A stretch of DNA of 64,000 nt, taken from Okeania sp. KiyG1 (GTDB taxonomy: Bacteria > Cyanobacteriota > Cyanobacteriia > Cyanobacteriales > Microcoleaceae). Within the stretch, counting starts at the first letter, position 1. The number at the start of each line of letters is the position of its first letter. Below the pieces are notes generated by a model, which saw only the letters and a list, made by a program, of their open reading frames with translations, did not search any database and was not told the origin of the DNA. The stretch is from contig NZ_BLZO01000089.1 in assembly GCF_014132355.1 (NCBI RefSeq), positions 62,001 through 126,000 on the forward strand, in the 5' to 3' direction. Position numbers and translations under genes: made by a program. Below, in pieces: positions 17,520-28,319 of the stretch.

Positions 17520-20500
17520 TCAAGGATTTCCCACAAATTTTTGATAATCTTCTAGTAACCATTGAGGCAATTTAGTTATATCTTCGATTCGTAATTGTTC
17601 AGAACGACAATACAACATTGCTGCTAATAAATAATTTATAGCTTTCGGCGCTTCTATTCCTTGAGAAAGTTGAGCAGCTAACTGTCGTAAAAATTCCTGT
17701 TCGCTTTCTATTAAAGATTCATTTTGAATCTTGCTATTGAGTAATACTTGATAACCTTTACCCATTTCACTCAAGTAAAAAATTTCTAGTTTTTGCGGTT
17801 CTAAATTTATCCAAAAATCAGCCATTTGTTTTCTGATTTTACGCAACTCTTGAACTACAGATTCATCAGATGGATCAATATAATAAAGATTCACACTACC
17901 CAATAATTGATTGATAAATTTTTGCTGTGAAATGTCTAAATTATCTGTTTGATTTGCTGTTAAAACTACATTTTTTTCTGGTCTAACTTCAGTAGTTGTG
18001 ACTGAAGAATTTTCTGGTATATGAGGCGATTTAGATTTAAAAGCTTTTTCCAACTTCTGGGCAACTTCTCGACTTTCAAATATCTGTTTATAATCTTCTA
18101 TCAACCACTGAGGTAAACGATTTTTAGCATCTCGGACTAACATTTTGCTTGGAGGAAAATATAACATTGCCCCTAAAAATGTATTAATAGCTTTTGGATT
18201 ATTTAAACCCATACTTGTCTCAGCTAATTCTTTGAGAAATTTTTGTTCATCTTCAGTTTGGGGTTCGTTTTGAATTCCACTTTTTAATAAAGTTTGATAT
18301 GCTTGTCTAATTTTGCCTTGATAAGTAGTTTCTAATTCTTTGGGAGCTACAGCTAACCAAAAATCAGCTATTTGTTTACGAATTTGACGTAATTCTTCTA
18401 TTAAAGATTGGTCAGTAGGGTCAATTTGATAGAGATTCACACAACCAATCAAACGGTTGATAAATTCAGCAGTTAAAGAATTTTTATCTTTTTCTTTTGG
18501 GTTTAATACCCTATCGTCTACACGGTTTTGAAAATTGGTTATGGTTTGAGTTCCTATCCACTTTTTCCCTCTTCCTTCTTCCTTCTTCCTTCTTCCTTCT
18601 TCAACTGTAGATTTTAGAGTTTTTGGCGCGTGAATATTTTGCCATTCTTGGAATAATCCTTGAAATAATTCACCTATCTCTGTAGAGTAACTAAGACTGT
18701 CTAAAAATGAAGGATTTTGCTCAATTTTTTCCAGAATTTCTTGGCGTTTTTGTTGACGAAATTCTAAATTATTGGCAAGCTGAATAGCGAGATTAATATA
18801 TTCTGCTTCGTTGTTAACTATTAGGTCTAGAATGGAGAGCGATCGCAACAATGAACTACCCATTAAGGAGCGGAATGAATTACCGTTTTTTGTAATTATT
18901 GGGATGCCTATTTCTAGGGGTTCTATGAGGGAGTTTACTCCGGCAAATGGATAGGAGTCTAAATAGATGTTACATAATTTCAAGCATTCTTTGATATCTG
19001 ACCGACTTGGTAATGTTTTGATTACTATGAGTCGTTTTTTATCAATGCCATATTTATTAAATGTAGAGCGCAGGTCGTTAACAAAATGAGTACTAGCTTG
19101 ATAAGTATTACTCCAGTTAGGATTAAAGGGATATAAAACTAGAACAGAATTTGGTACGGCAGCAATAATTTTTGCCCAAGTTTCTCTCAGTTCGGGAATA
19201 ATTTTATAAAAGTTGGCTCCGGAAACAAAGACTATATTTTTATCGGTTACTCCCCAACTTTCTCGAGTTGGTTTAACTACTGGTTTTTCTGGTTGAGTTG
19301 CATAGTAATTGAAGCAATGAGCTGTATTTTTTAAGGTAATTAATTTTTCTCGATATTGTTGTTGTGGTTGTTGTTGTGGTTCTGTTAATTTTCCAGATAT
19401 ATAATAGTCAATATGTCTCATTCCTGTTGTGACGCAAGAAGAGGTTGATGTTAGTTGAATTCTTGCTAGTCGGTGTAAAGCAAGTAAGGTAATAGGATTA
19501 GTAATAGCAGTAACATTAGTACCAATTAAGAGGATATCTAAATCGTCGGTGCGAATAGTTTCTACTTGTTTGCTTAAGTTATCTGGTAATTTTACGAACC
19601 GCTCTGCACGACTTTGACAATATTTTTCTAGGGGGTATTCAGTTAGGTTTTTGCTATATAAGATTATTTCAAATTTAGTTTTGTCTAAATGTTCAAAAAA
19701 TGGGAGGGTGGAAAAAGTTTCTGTTTGAGGAATAAAGTGACTGCTGAGAATTCCTAAACGAATTTTATTCCGGTTAGTAGGTCTTTCTGGAAAGGAATAA
19801 TTGAGTTTAAAGCCTTGAGTTTCTAAGGCAATTTCCATTATTTCGGCACGTTTAATATATATGTCTTTGAGATTTTCATTATTAAAGTAGAGGGGGATAA
19901 AGTTGGATTTTTGGGTGAAAAACCAAGCTATATCTTGCCAGATTTTTGAGTCGGAGTTACCGAATATTCTTTGATGTAGATAGTTAGTCCAGTTGAAGGT
20001 ATAACGATAAAAATTATCTGCTTCTCCTATTTCTTGAAAGTAGCTAGGAGCGTCAATCATAAATTTTATATAATCATTGATAAACCATTTAGGAATTGGA
20101 GCTTGTTCGTACCAGTTTGGTGAAAGTTGATGGGGATAATAATAGAGAGTTGCAGCTAAGAGATATTGAATAGAATTTTGTCGATCTAATCCTTGAGTAA
20201 TATGATTTTTTATTTCCTTGACTAAGGATTTTTCTGTATCTGTAATTTTTTCATATTTAAGACTACTACCAATTAACTTTTGACTAGCTCTACCAGCATC
20301 ACCTAAATAAGCACTTTCTAATTTTTCTGTAGGTAAATTTAGCCAGTAATTAGCAATTTTCTGACGGAGTTGACGGAGATTATCTAAAACTGACTGGTTG
20401 GAGAAATCTTTCTGATATTCCTCCACATATTTAGACACTTCAGAAAAGAGCTGAGTAGTATTTATTTCCAGAGTAGAATCTGAAGAAATAAACAGAGAAA

Positions 20501-23500
20501 TTATCCCCTCCTTTACTTGATTGGACTCACTACATTTTAAAGCCTCTTGAATTTGAGCGATCGCTACTTCTAGTTTTCCAACTTTCAACATTTGTCGTGC
20601 TATTTGAGTGGCAGAAATAGCATAATGTTCTCTTGCTTGAGTAGATAATTTTTTGGCTTTTTCTGGTGGGAGGTAAAATTCGGAAATTTCGATAGATTTC
20701 CGAGTATCAGCAATATTCCCACCAAACTTAATTAATCTCGTACTTTCTGATGCTGAATGTAAACGATAACAAGCAAGAGGTTGAGGTTCATAACCAACAG
20801 AATAATAAGTAGCTATTCGTTTCCACATTTCCCAATCTGCTGCGGAATTTGCCTCTGGACAAAATCCTCCTAATTTTTCATAAACGCTACGTTTTACAAC
20901 TATCGAAGCACATTGTATTCTTTGCATTACAGCAATTTTTTCTAGCCATTCAGGAATAATACCAGGAGTTTCTTTTTCTAGTGAAGAGACCATCTTTTGA
21001 TTATCATTTTCATCTATATAATAGTGGCGACAAAATGCTGCTCCTATTGTGGGATTTTCCTCAATTACACTACGGATATTTTCATAAAAATCTGGTAAGA
21101 CAAAATCATCATCATGGAGTAAATGAACCCAGTATCCTCTTGCTCTTTGCAGACAAATATTAAAAATCGGAGCTTGACCGATATCTTGTGGAAAATGTCG
21201 ATAAAAATTAACTCTTTCTCCCCCTACTTTTCGGACAATAGCTTCTATTTGAGTTTGAATTTTAGCATCAGGACAATCATTCACTACTTCTATCTGCATT
21301 TCTTCTGGAGGCAGAGCTTGTTGTACAACACTTCTAAGAGTTTGTTCTAAATATTTAACCTTTTTATAAGTAGGAATCATTATGGATAAAAATGGTCTTT
21401 TGCTACTAACAGACAAAGGAGTAATAGCTGGGAACTTACCTATAATTTGAGCAAAGTTAGAATTATTCATATCTGGATTATCTATATTTTTGTTTCTGTT
21501 TTGCAGTTGACTTTGATAATAAATTCTCTCTGTTTTTTGATGAATATTACGAATAGTATGATGAGCAAATTCAGTTAACTCTAATTGTAACTGTCTGGGA
21601 TTAGTAACCAATATTTGCTGAAATTTTTTATTCAGGTCTATGTCAAAAAAATCAGCAAAATGAATTCCCATTGTTTGCCAAAAATCGTTACTGTAATTTA
21701 GCTTATGCTTCAAATGGTAAATAACTGGAGTTACCAAGTATTTACTATTCAAACCTTTTTTTATTGCCATACTAGGAATCCATAAATCCCACCAAGGTAG
21801 ACCTAAACAAAAATTAGAAATAGGAAACTCTTCTAGCAATACTTTATCAAAAAAGAAAATATCAAAACCTCTTTGATAAACCTCACCCCCTGTTAATTCA
21901 GCACTTTCAATATCGACTCTCGAACCAAAAATTACAGAATTTTCTGCCTTTTGAGATATAAAAGATAGAAAATCTTCCCCTACTTCTAAACGAATATCTG
22001 AATTAATAATGCCACAAATTTTTGTGCCGTATTTTTTGAGATAAAGTAGTAGATCGTCAACATAAATCAGAGGTCTTCCTACTATTGCTTTAGCATCACG
22101 CTTAACTGGATAAAAAGTCACATCTTTATATATAGATTCAAGATTATTAATTTCTGCCTGATTATTTAATGAGACAACAGTAAATCCAACTTTTTGCCAA
22201 CTTTCAATCGCAGATAGCTGATTTTTTTCATTACCTGGTGCAATACTTGTAACTATTACTAAATTATTTTTAACTGGTACCTGTATTTGCTGTTTAATTA
22301 AATCAATTTCTGCTGATGTAATTTGCACAGTTTGAGGTGCTGCTTGTGAATTAGTAAACTGCTCCTTAGCAATTAAATTTAATTCTCGAACTAATATTTT
22401 TTCCACCTCCTCTAGATACTGATTTTTAAACTTTTGAGAACGTTGATTTTGATAATAACGAAATCCACCAATTAAGGTATCTATGACAAAAAGTTGTGCA
22501 TAACGAGAGAAGCGCATCCAAAGTTCAAAATCTCCAGCAAGTTGAAATTCTGTAGATAATTTAGAACCAATTTTTTCCCATAAAGAACGTTGCCAAAAAG
22601 TGCTTTCTTGTTGAATCCATTGATGATATTTTTCCCAGTCTTTATTTAATAATCCTGCACGAGACCAAGGTGGTAAATTTTGAGAAATATACTCTAATTT
22701 TCCATTTTTATTCCATTGAGTTGGTCGCCCCATTATCCATTCTATTTCTTGATTTTTCTCGAAAGCTGCAACAACTTTAAAAAAAGCATCTGGATGATAC
22801 TTATCATCAGAATTTAACCATGCCATAATTTCCCCTGTGGCTTTGTTAAATCCTAAATTAATTGCTGAATAATGACCGCCATCTGATTGACTTTGCCAAT
22901 AAGTCAAATATTTTTCATACTTTTTGATAATTTCAACAGAATTATCTGTACTCCCTCCATCCATAATTATGTATTCTAAATTGGGATAATTTTGACTCAA
23001 AATTGAATCAATACATTCTTCTAAAAATTCACCTTGATTTAAGGATGGAGTGACAATTGAAATTTTCGGTAATGGTTGTTTAACTATTAGATTATGCGAG
23101 AATAATTTTTCTGATTTTTGCCAGAGAATATTATAAGAAACTGGTTTACCAAATTCCGTATAAGGTTGTTTGGTAATTGACTGCCAATGTCGTTGATAAG
23201 CAAATTCAGACATTGCAAATAAATCTTGGTCTTGCTGCATTTTTTCAAAAGGAATTATCTGGTTTAACGTCTGAATATTTTTGAATATATATGGCAGTAT
23301 ACCTTTCGTCCAAACAAATGTTTTTTTGATGACAATATCTAAGCAGTGTAGAGAGATGCTACCTGGTTTTAATACTCGGTTAATATCATCACAGACATTT
23401 TTAAAAGTTTGCTCATCTTCTGGCAAATGTTCCAAAGTCGAAATACTAAAAACACAATCAAAATAATTGTTAGGTAGTTGGGAATTAAAATTACCTATAT

Positions 23501-25166
23501 AGTCTAAAACCAGTCGATAACCATTAATATTTTTTATCTGAGTCGGACCGTTGCCTTGACCTTCTAATTTATCAATGTTCCAACATTCATAATTCGATTT
23601 TAATGCCTCAATTATTCTGGAGTTACCCCCACCTATTTCTAATAATTTTGCACCAGGTGGTAAATTTTGAGTAATAAAATTATAGACAAGAGTATCCTGA
23701 TAAAATTTTAGGTCTGCTGCATCTGGGTGAATATTTTTGTAGAAATCAAATTGATCGAATATCTTAAAGTGACTGCGTTTTGAATAGGTAAAATCTTGAA
23801 ACTTATCCCAGGAAAGTTGCGACTTTCTTTTCTTGTTTAATACTATCTGCAATCTTTCTGTTGCCGGAGTAAAATTAGGAGCTTTACTTTCCCACGCCTC
23901 CATTTTTTCTTGAAGAGACATAGTGTGAATTTTATTATCAGTAAAGACTCCCTCAAACATGGCTTTGTCTAAAGAATTAACATTCCAGAAATGACGCTGC
24001 ATTTCTAACTGCCCATGATTTATTTGAAATTGAATTTCGCCTAAATCTTTCCTATCTTCCATAGCAGATAATTCCTTGACTTTAATCCGATTAAAAGTCT
24101 GAATAAATACATCAGTCATAATCTTAGCCATTTGAGACCAAGAAAACTTTTGAGCTTGTGCTAAACCAGCACTAATTAATTGTTGCCTAACTTCAGATTT
24201 TTGCACTTCACCCAAAGCATTTGCTAACCCATTAATATCATTATCATCTATATATAAAGCTGCTATTCCTGCCACTTCTGGAATCGAAGCATTCTGACAA
24301 GTAATAACCGGACAACCACAAGCCATTGCCTCCAAAATAGGCAATCCAAAACCCTCATATTTTGAAGGATAAACTAAAGCGATCGCTCCAGAGTAAGCTA
24401 ATTTTAATTCTTGGTCACTCAGTTGTAATAAATGAATTTTACTACCTGAAATATATTTGCTTAACTCTGGCTCTAATTTTCTATCTCCTCCTATACAAAC
24501 AATCTCAAATTCTGCGGATTTTTGGAATTTAGCAAAAGCTTGAAAGAATAAAATAGTATTTTTATAACCCAGCCAACCTATTCTCTCTCCTACTATCAAA
24601 AAGTATGGGCGATTAATCTGATATTTTAATTTAAAATTAGCAACTTCTTGAGGAGTCGCTCTAGAAAATTTAGGTTCAATTCCACAGTGAGCTACCGTGA
24701 CAGAATTTGCAGATATTTGAGGAAAATATTTTACTAAATCGCGAGCTGTATTTTCAGAAATTACAATATAAGAAATTGCCTGTCGAATACTACGATGTTT
24801 TTCTTGCCATGAAATCTTATCAAGATTTTTAGCTAAAATTTCTGGAATCATATCATAACCCATAAATATAGATGGGGTTAAAATAGGTGTTGTGTAATAA
24901 GTAGAAATGAAAATATCGGCATTTTCCTGATTACATACTGTCTGCAACATTTGACGATCTGCATCTATTTTTGCCTCGTTATATAAAGGTACAGTTCGAT
25001 ACTTGATTCCGGGAATTTTAGGCGCGGTTTTTGCTCTGTCAAGCACTAAAATATTTTCACCAAAACTATTTTTTGACCATACTTCTAACAAAGATTTCCA
25101 GACACGGGCGATACCTGTATTATTTATTTGGAAAAATACACCATCAATGAGAACCTTTAAATCCAA
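17520..25166 (-). CDS. 2548-residue multi-domain glycosyltransferase/methyltransferase
   Basis: One open frame. Domains in order (approximate residues): GT4 (1-370, donor motif EGFGLPILE at about 268-276); class I methyltransferase (480-640, LLEIGGGNSR); GT2 (700-940, SIVTPSLNQGEFLEECIDSI, WLNSDD); a GT-like domain (970-1175); a second GT2 (1240-1500, SIMIPTYKK, HDDD); an unknown helical module (1580-1710, LRQLRQKIANYWLNL); a GT41/SPINDLY-type O-GlcNAc-transferase-like domain (1795-2170, IRLGILSSHFIPQTETFS); and two more copies of the helical module (2230-2362 and 2412-2548). It probably builds or decorates a surface glycan. The KKRRGE-type insert near residue 2190 is encoded by an intergenic-type GGAAGAA repeat. 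It lies 24 bases after the upstream fusion gene. Confidence 0.9.
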   Translation of the reverse strand: MDLKVLIDGVFFQINNTGIARVWKSLLEVWSKNSFGENILVLDRAKTAPKIPGIKYRTVPLYNEAKIDADRQMLQTVCNQENADIFISTYYTTPILTPSIFMGYDMIPEILAKNLDKISWQEKHRSIRQAISYIVISENTARDLVKYFPQISANSVTVAHCGIEPKFSRATPQEVANFKLKYQINRPYFLIVGERIGWLGYKNTILFFQAFAKFQKSAEFEIVCIGGDRKLEPELSKYISGSKIHLLQLSDQELKLAYSGAIALVYPSKYEGFGLPILEAMACGCPVITCQNASIPEVAGIAALYIDDNDINGLANALGEVQKSEVRQQLISAGLAQAQKFSWSQMAKIMTDVFIQTFNRIKVKELSAMEDRKDLGEIQFQINHGQLEMQRHFWNVNSLDKAMFEGVFTDNKIHTMSLQEKMEAWESKAPNFTPATERLQIVLNKKRKSQLSWDKFQDFTYSKRSHFKIFDQFDFYKNIHPDAADLKFYQDTLVYNFITQNLPPGAKLLEIGGGNSRIIEALKSNYECWNIDKLEGQGNGPTQIKNINGYRLVLDYIGNFNSQLPNNYFDCVFSISTLEHLPEDEQTFKNVCDDINRVLKPGSISLHCLDIVIKKTFVWTKGILPYIFKNIQTLNQIIPFEKMQQDQDLFAMSEFAYQRHWQSITKQPYTEFGKPVSYNILWQKSEKLFSHNLIVKQPLPKISIVTPSLNQGEFLEECIDSILSQNYPNLEYIIMDGGSTDNSVEIIKKYEKYLTYWQSQSDGGHYSAINLGFNKATGEIMAWLNSDDKYHPDAFFKVVAAFEKNQEIEWIMGRPTQWNKNGKLEYISQNLPPWSRAGLLNKDWEKYHQWIQQESTFWQRSLWEKIGSKLSTEFQLAGDFELWMRFSRYAQLFVIDTLIGGFRYYQNQRSQKFKNQYLEEVEKILVRELNLIAKEQFTNSQAAPQTVQITSAEIDLIKQQIQVPVKNNLVIVTSIAPGNEKNQLSAIESWQKVGFTVVSLNNQAEINNLESIYKDVTFYPVKRDAKAIVGRPLIYVDDLLLYLKKYGTKICGIINSDIRLEVGEDFLSFISQKAENSVIFGSRVDIESAELTGGEVYQRGFDIFFFDKVLLEEFPISNFCLGLPWWDLWIPSMAIKKGLNSKYLVTPVIYHLKHKLNYSNDFWQTMGIHFADFFDIDLNKKFQQILVTNPRQLQLELTEFAHHTIRNIHQKTERIYYQSQLQNRNKNIDNPDMNNSNFAQIIGKFPAITPLSVSSKRPFLSIMIPTYKKVKYLEQTLRSVVQQALPPEEMQIEVVNDCPDAKIQTQIEAIVRKVGGERVNFYRHFPQDIGQAPIFNICLQRARGYWVHLLHDDDFVLPDFYENIRSVIEENPTIGAAFCRHYYIDENDNQKMVSSLEKETPGIIPEWLEKIAVMQRIQCASIVVKRSVYEKLGGFCPEANSAADWEMWKRIATYYSVGYEPQPLACYRLHSASESTRLIKFGGNIADTRKSIEISEFYLPPEKAKKLSTQAREHYAISATQIARQMLKVGKLEVAIAQIQEALKCSESNQVKEGIISLFISSDSTLEINTTQLFSEVSKYVEEYQKDFSNQSVLDNLRQLRQKIANYWLNLPTEKLESAYLGDAGRASQKLIGSSLKYEKITDTEKSLVKEIKNHITQGLDRQNSIQYLLAATLYYYPHQLSPNWYEQAPIPKWFINDYIKFMIDAPSYFQEIGEADNFYRYTFNWTNYLHQRIFGNSDSKIWQDIAWFFTQKSNFIPLYFNNENLKDIYIKRAEIMEIALETQGFKLNYSFPERPTNRNKIRLGILSSHFIPQTETFSTLPFFEHLDKTKFEIILYSKNLTEYPLEKYCQSRAERFVKLPDNLSKQVETIRTDDLDILLIGTNVTAITNPITLLALHRLARIQLTSTSSCVTTGMRHIDYYISGKLTEPQQQPQQQYREKLITLKNTAHCFNYYATQPEKPVVKPTRESWGVTDKNIVFVSGANFYKIIPELRETWAKIIAAVPNSVLVLYPFNPNWSNTYQASTHFVNDLRSTFNKYGIDKKRLIVIKTLPSRSDIKECLKLCNIYLDSYPFAGVNSLIEPLEIGIPIITKNGNSFRSLMGSSLLRSLSILDLIVNNEAEYINLAIQLANNLEFRQQKRQEILEKIEQNPSFLDSLSYSTEIGELFQGLFQEWQNIHAPKTLKSTVEEGRRKKEEGRGKKWIGTQTITNFQNRVDDRVLNPKEKDKNSLTAEFINRLIGCVNLYQIDPTDQSLIEELRQIRKQIADFWLAVAPKELETTYQGKIRQAYQTLLKSGIQNEPQTEDEQKFLKELAETSMGLNNPKAINTFLGAMLYFPPSKMLVRDAKNRLPQWLIEDYKQIFESREVAQKLEKAFKSKSPHIPENSSVTTTEVRPEKNVVLTANQTDNLDISQQKFINQLLGSVNLYYIDPSDESVVQELRKIRKQMADFWINLEPQKLEIFYLSEMGKGYQVLLNSKIQNESLIESEQEFLRQLAAQLSQGIEAPKAINYLLAAMLYCRSEQLRIEDITKLPQWLLEDYQKFVGNP
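18567..18602. repeat. GGAAGAA repeat inside the coding sequence
   Basis: About 36 bases of CTTCCTT repeats, the same phrase as in intergenic tracts, lie in frame within the giant glycosyltransferase gene. They encode [14 protein letters not shown] between the GT41-like domain and the second helical module. The linker position explains why it is tolerated. Confidence 0.85.
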
Positions 25167-25190
25167 TTGCTGCTGATTTTTTGTTTTTTT

Positions 25191-26830
25191 CTATGATTTT
25201 TTATAGTCTAGTTTAGTTAAAGTTTCTTTCCTTTTTTTAGGTTGATATCTAGGTACTCCAAATATACTTTTAAACTCGGAATTTGATAAATTTTTCTCTG
25301 TTAATAGATGCAAAGATTCCCCATCCGAGCATAAGTTAAGTTTAAACTTTTGAGCAATTACAGATAATGCTTTTTAGTAAATATAGAAATATGTTGACCT
25401 TCTTCCAGAGCATAATACCACCAATCATTAGGATGAGGATTATTAGACGGCAATAGCTGTGTACTAAATAAAATATTTCTAGTTTGTTGCAGTATTTTCT
25501 CAATTTCTGCCAGAGGATTTATGAAATGTTCAAACACTTCAAAAGCTGTAACTATTTCATATTTTTGCTCCCTATTTATTTCTCCTTCCCATCCTTGATA
25601 AAAAATATTTTGGCAATACTTATCATATCCATAAAAATCTAATCCTAAGTCACGCATCATGCGGACAAATAAACCATACCCACAACCATAATCTAGGAAT
25701 TTACCATCAGCATTAAAGAAGTTGAGAATCAAATTTTCTGTAGTCAAAGAAAAATTCTGATTTCTAGACACTAAACCCACATCACTACTAGCAATTGCTT
25801 CCCTATAAGCTTCAGCCAACCAATAAGGATTTTCCGTTTGTACAAACCCACAATTAGAACATTGAAAATAGTCAACATTATATTTATTTAAAACCTTAGC
25901 AGTATCAAATTTATAAGATATAGAACCACAAACTTTGCAATGAACATTTTGAAACTGTAAACTACCACTAAACATTGTTTTTTCTGTAAATTCGTCAGCT
26001 TGAATATTACGAATAATAGAGGGAGGATGACTTAGAGGAAAAATCATTTCCTGCACAGACATATTAGCAAACTTACTATTTACATCTTTAGTATGAGTAG
26101 CTGTTGGGCTAAAACCAATATTAGAAACTAAATTTCTCTGAGGAATAATTGTTAATTTGCCATGCACCCAACCTGTAAATAGCCAAGCATAATTCCAAGT
26201 GTTAAACCCTTGATAATTATCCTGAAAAATCTGCGACCAATATTTAACTGTCTGAGTATTTTGGAAAATATTTTCCAACCAATTACTATCCCTAAATTCT
26301 GGCCATAACTGCATTTGATTATCATAATTTTCCCATGCTCTTCGCCAAGTTGCCCAACCCCGACAATGGGGATAGCGAGAGAAATAATAACTATGTTCAG
26401 TAGTATTATTACCAAACTGAAAATTATCTCCAGATATAGCCATTACTTTATTATTATCTTGATATCTTTCTAATAACTCCTGACAAAATCGAAAAAAGCT
26501 TAGATGAGGTACGCAGTCATCTTCCAAAATAATTGCTGATTCTACTAAACTAAAAACCCAATTTAACCCACTATAAACACGCTCTCTACAACCTAAATTA
26601 ACTTCAGCATAATTAGTTAAAACTTCACACTTCCAATCAACTAAATTAATTATATTTCTTGCTGCCATACACTTCTCAACTTCTCCTGGTTTATCGAGGC
26701 GAGGAGCATCAGCTATTATCAACAATTGAGGAGGCTTTACTTGACGAATTGCCTGAAATACTTTTGCCGTTGTATCTGGTCGGTTAAATATAATTAGAAC
26801 TACAGGAGTTGTTAATTTAAATTGAGTCAT
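25191..26830 (-). CDS. Glycosyltransferase-methyltransferase fusion, 3' frame break
   Basis: The start is ATG 26830 (MTQFKLTTPVVLIIFNRPD); 26 further N-terminal codons of the frame come from a TTCTTCC repeat and are not real. Residues 1-270 form a GNT-I/GT2-like glycosyltransferase (LLIIADAPR, IILEDDCVPHLSFF with a DDC metal site). Residues about 290-545 hold a Cys pair region (CKVCGS...CSNCGF) and a class I methyltransferase (FLDYGCGYGLFVRMM). The frame stops at 25358, but adding one A to the run at 25371-25375 extends it through KALSVIAQKFKLNL to 25191. The natural C-terminus restored this way ends 24 bases before the giant gene. Probably one operon. Confidence 0.82.
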
Positions 26831-27060
26831 TTTTAGTTTAATAGAGAAGAAGGAAGAAGGAAGAGGGAAGAAGGAAGAAGGAAGAAAGTAGATAAGTCTA
26901 CAGAGCAATACAGTTCAACTAAAGATTTTTTGAAGAAGGAAGAAGGAAAAGATCATTTAAGTTATCAGTTATCAGTACCTCTGGAATAAGGAGGCTTGAC
27001 ATAAGGAATATACTCTTTTTTTATCTGCTTAAAAGGGGAGGCTTTAGACCACAATTTTTC
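26831..27060. repeat. GGAAGAA tract and composite repeat
   Basis: GGAAGAAGGAAG repeats (26843-26885 and 26933-26948) are followed by TTATCAGTTATCAG, ACCTCTGGAATAAGG and a solo tnpB-end repeat, CTTAAAAGGGGAGGCTTTAGACC...TTTTTCGG (about 27023-27062). The order matches that at 32.26-32.38 kb. Confidence 0.55.
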
Positions 27061-27965
27061 GGTAATAAAGCTGATAAATGATACCTAAGTGCTGAATGCT
27101 TATAAACTTTTAATTCTGGGAAATATCTCAATTATTTTTTCCTCCTTTCAAGGTGATAAAAGCTGATAAATTACTGCTGAGTGCTGAATGCTTATCAGGT
27201 AATAAAGCTCATAGCTGATACCTGAGTGCTGAATGCTTATAAACTTTTAATTCTGGGAAATATCTCAATTATTTTTTCCTCCTTTCAAAGTGATAAAAGC
27301 TGATAAATTACTGCTGAGTACTGAATGCTTAGAAACTTTTAATTCTGGGAAATATCTCAATTACTTTTTCCTCCTTTCAAAGTGATAAAAGCTGATAAAT
27401 TACTGCTGAGTACTGAATGCTTATCAGGTAATAAAGCTCATAGCTGATACCTGAGTGCTGAATGCTTATAAACTTTTAATTCTGGGAAATATCTCAATTA
27501 TTTTTCCTCCTTTCAAAGTGATAAAAGCTGATAAATTACTGCTGAGTACTGAATGCTTATCAGGTAATAAAGCTCATAGCTGATACCTGAGTGCTGAATG
27601 CTTATAAACTTTTAATTCTGGAAAATATCTCAATTACTTTTTCCTCCTTTCAAAGTGATAAAAGCTGATAAATTACTGCTGAGTACTGAATGCTGAAAAA
27701 CTTTTAATTCTGGAAAATATTTCAATTACTTTTTCCTCCTTTCAAAGTGATAAAAGCTGATAAATTACTGCTGAGTACTGAATGCTTATAAAGTAATAAA
27801 GCTCATAGCTGATACCTGAGTGCTGAATGCTGACAAACTTTTAATTCTGGAAAATATTTCAATTATTCTTTCTTCTACTTTTTCCTCCTTTCAAAGTAAT
27901 AAAAGCTGATAGCTGACTGCTGACCGCTAAATGCTTATAAGGTAATAAAAGCTGATAGCTGACTG
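27061..27965. repeat. Tandem repeats of a 92-bp unit with optional 45-bp module
   Basis: The anchor AAACTTTTAATTCTGG starts at 27104, 27241, 27333, 27470, 27606, 27698 and 27835. The steps are 137, 92, 137, 136, 92 and 137 bases. The 137-bp period equals the 92-bp unit plus a 45-bp module (CAGGTAATAAAGCTCATAGC...), so the array is built from two parts. It lies downstream of the FkbM gene and contains no gene. Confidence 0.9.
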
Positions 27966-27980
27966 CTGACCGCTAAATGC

Positions 27981-28319
27981 TTATGTCGCTTTATATAAAA
28001 TATCTTGATGAGACCTTTCCGGTAAAGCCTGATTTATACAATTAGATAATACTGCAACAGGTTCATATAATGGTCTTAAAAAAGAGTCAATTGCTTTTCT
28101 ATCTCCATAACGTACTTCTATCAACATAAATTTTGATTGGTATTTATCAAAATCAATACCTTGCAACACATCTAATTCAAAACCTTCAACATCCAACGAA
28201 AACAAATCTATATTTTCAACTCCATACTTGTCAAGAATTGCAGTTAATGTCCTTACTCGTACATTAATTTCATAACTATGATTAATATTTTGAACTTGAC
28301 AACCCGCTTTTAAGTGAAC
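27981..28319 (-). CDS. FkbM methyltransferase, C-terminal part after frame break
   Basis: Continues the TPR-FkbM protein when one A is added in the run 28320-28326: KVHLKAGCQVQNINHSYE, TAILDKYGVENIDLFSLDVEGFELDVLQGIDF, then RYGDRKAIDSFL. The DLFSLDVEGFELDVL stretch is the FkbM signature. The piece translated alone would start at an internal Met (28205). FkbM-type enzymes O-methylate sugars or hydroxyl groups. It joins the glycan-modification block with the two genes at 17.5-26.8 kb. Confidence 0.75.
   Translation of the reverse strand, partial: VHLKAGCQVQNINHSYEINVRVRTLTAILDKYGVENIDLFSLDVEGFELDVLQGIDFDKYQSKFMLIEVRYGDRKAIDSFLRPLYEPVAVLSNCINQALPERSHQDILYKAT

Noticed and set aside
17246-17575. 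109-codon plus-strand frame
   Set aside because: Almost all CTCCCCTA heptamer repeat; it overlaps the end of the giant gene and a MITE.
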